NCBI GenBank assembly: GCA_021199135.1
Contig: JAJQIQ010000215.1
Location: forward strand, 1 to 5,722
Direction: 5' to 3'
Length of the DNA: 5,722 bases
Source: Clostridiales bacterium
GTDB lineage: Bacteria; Bacillota; Clostridia; Lachnospirales; Lachnospiraceae
Under the pieces are notes generated by a model. That model searched no databases, was not told where the DNA came from, and saw nothing but the letters and a program-made list of their open reading frames with translations. Shown here one piece after another: positions 4,704 to 5,722 of the stretch. Positions within the stretch are counted from its first letter, which is position 1. Each line of letters opens with the position of its first letter. The translations under genes were made by a program, and so were the position numbers.

Positions 4704-5722
4704 ATGCAGCAGTGGATGGTGGCCACCAAGAGGGCGGACTTTAAGGGAATCGGGGAACGTTTCGGAATAGATCAGGTGACGGCGCGCGTTCTGCGCAACC
4801 GAGGCCTCACCGAGGACGACGAGATACGGAGATTCCTCGACGGAGGGATGGAAGACCTCTATGATCCGCACCTGCTCCTCGACGGGGACAAGCTCGCATG
4901 TGTTTTGGAAGAAAAGATAAGGGCGGGCGCAAAAATCCGCGTCATCGGGGACTATGACATCGACGGCGTGATGTCCTCATATATATTTTATACGGGGCTC
5001 ATGCGCTGCGGCGCGGACGTCTCCGTGGCGATTCCGCACAGGATCACGGACGGCTATGGGCTGAACGTCCACCTCATCGACGAGGCTTATGACGACGGGA
5101 TCGACGTGATATTGACCTGCGACAACGGCATCGCGGCGATAGACGAGATCGCGCACGCCAAGGAGCTCGGAATGACGGTCCTCGTCACTGACCACCATGA
5201 AGTGCCTTACGACGAAATCGATGGAGAGAGGCATTACAGAAAGAGCGAGGCAGATGCCACGGTAAATCCGCACCAGCCGGACTGCCCGTACCCGTGCAAG
5301 GTTCTCTGCGGCGCGGCGGTCGCGTGGAAAATCATCGTGCTCTTATATGAAAAAATGGGCATACCGGCGATGGAGGCCGAGGACTTTCTGGAGGATGTCG
5401 CGTTCGCCACGGTGGGCGACATCGTGCCGCTCATCGACGAGAATCGCATCCTCGTAAAGGAGGGACTCTCCAGGATAAAAAACACGAAGAACATCGGGAT
5501 GAGAGCCCTGATCAAGCAGTGTTCGCTTTCGCCCGAATCGATAAATGCCTACCATTTCGGATTTGTGCTAGGCCCCTGCATAAATGCGGCGGGGCGGCTC
5601 GATACGGCGCAGAGGGCGCTCTCCCTGTTCACGGAAAATGACAGGGCAAAGGCAGATGGCATTGCGGTGGAGCTTGCGGCACTCAATGCCGAGCGGAAGG
5701 ACATGACCGAGCAGGGCGTAAA
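4704..5722 (+). CDS. recJ: Single-stranded-DNA-specific exonuclease RecJ, N-terminal part (runs off the right edge)
   Basis: The ATG at 4704 is preceded by GAGGG at 4694-4698. The frame stays open to the window end, giving 339 residues of a protein that is usually about 560-600 long. RecJ degrades single-stranded DNA 5' to 3' in recombination and mismatch or base-excision repair in the cytoplasm, using Mn2+ held by DHH-family motifs. Visible here are D-Y-D-I-D-G at 83-88, C-D-N-G-I with D140, T-D-H-H-E with D163-H164-H165, V-N-P-H-Q, L-C-G-A-A-V-A-W-K, T-V-G-D-I-V-P-L with D239, and GPCINAAGRLD at 290-300. All expected metal-binding residues of the DHH domain are present, so it appears active. 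The DHHA1 and OB-fold parts must lie beyond the window. A loop of about 20 residues with charged sequence follows the DHH motif, before V-N-P. The gene starts 34 bases after yigZ, with no terminator between them, so it is probably in the same operon. Confidence 0.95.
   Translation, partial: MQQWMVATKRADFKGIGERFGIDQVTARVLRNRGLTEDDEIRRFLDGGMEDLYDPHLLLDGDKLACVLEEKIRAGAKIRVIGDYDIDGVMSSYIFYTGLMRCGADVSVAIPHRITDGYGLNVHLIDEAYDDGIDVILTCDNGIAAIDEIAHAKELGMTVLVTDHHEVPYDEIDGERHYRKSEADATVNPHQPDCPYPCKVLCGAAVAWKIIVLLYEKMGIPAMEAEDFLEDVAFATVGDIVPLIDENRILVKEGLSRIKNTKNIGMRALIKQCSLSPESINAYHFGFVLGPCINAAGRLDTAQRALSLFTENDRAKADGIAVELAALNAERKDMTEQGV

Overview
The window reads as ordinary chromosomal DNA from a GC-rich member of the Firmicutes, most likely a Clostridia/Lachnospiraceae-type gut or rumen anaerobe. 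This is inferred from the style of the proteins: BspA-type leucine-rich repeats, a class A penicillin-binding protein with a cysteine-containing C-terminal extension, YigZ and a short-form RecJ. Strong Shine-Dalgarno sites and a near-perfect sigma-A type promoter agree with it. No marker gene fixes the genus. All genes lie on the + strand.

Layout. Positions 1-566 hold the 3' end of a BspA-like leucine-rich repeat (LRR_5) protein whose start is outside the window. Positions 567-887 are an AT-richer gap without a convincing gene. It holds several inverted repeats, a stretch resembling an insertion-sequence end or dispersed repeat, and a promoter. Positions 888-1184 encode a 98-residue CxxCxxCC (UPF0260/YkgJ-like) metal-binding protein. 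An extended -10 promoter at 1215-1223 then leads into a class A (bifunctional) penicillin-binding protein (1255-3993). It carries a complete GT51 glycosyltransferase, a complete transpeptidase, an eight-cysteine C-terminal module and a very acidic 67-residue tail. Sixteen bases later comes a YigZ/IMPACT family protein (4010-4669), and 34 bases after that recJ (4704 to beyond the window end), which runs off the right edge.

How the genes fit together. The penicillin-binding protein, yigZ and recJ are closely spaced on one strand with no visible terminator between them, so they probably share a transcript from the 1215-1223 promoter. They do not form an obvious pathway: one builds peptidoglycan, one is a conserved protein of uncertain role, and one is a DNA-repair exonuclease. 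The CxxCxxCC gene seems to have its own promoter. I see no CRISPR array, tRNA, rRNA, intact mobile element or defence system, and no clear evidence of a new multi-gene system. The points most worth a second look are the acidic tail and repeated cysteine unit of the penicillin-binding protein, and the structured, possibly mobile-element-derived gap at 660-840.
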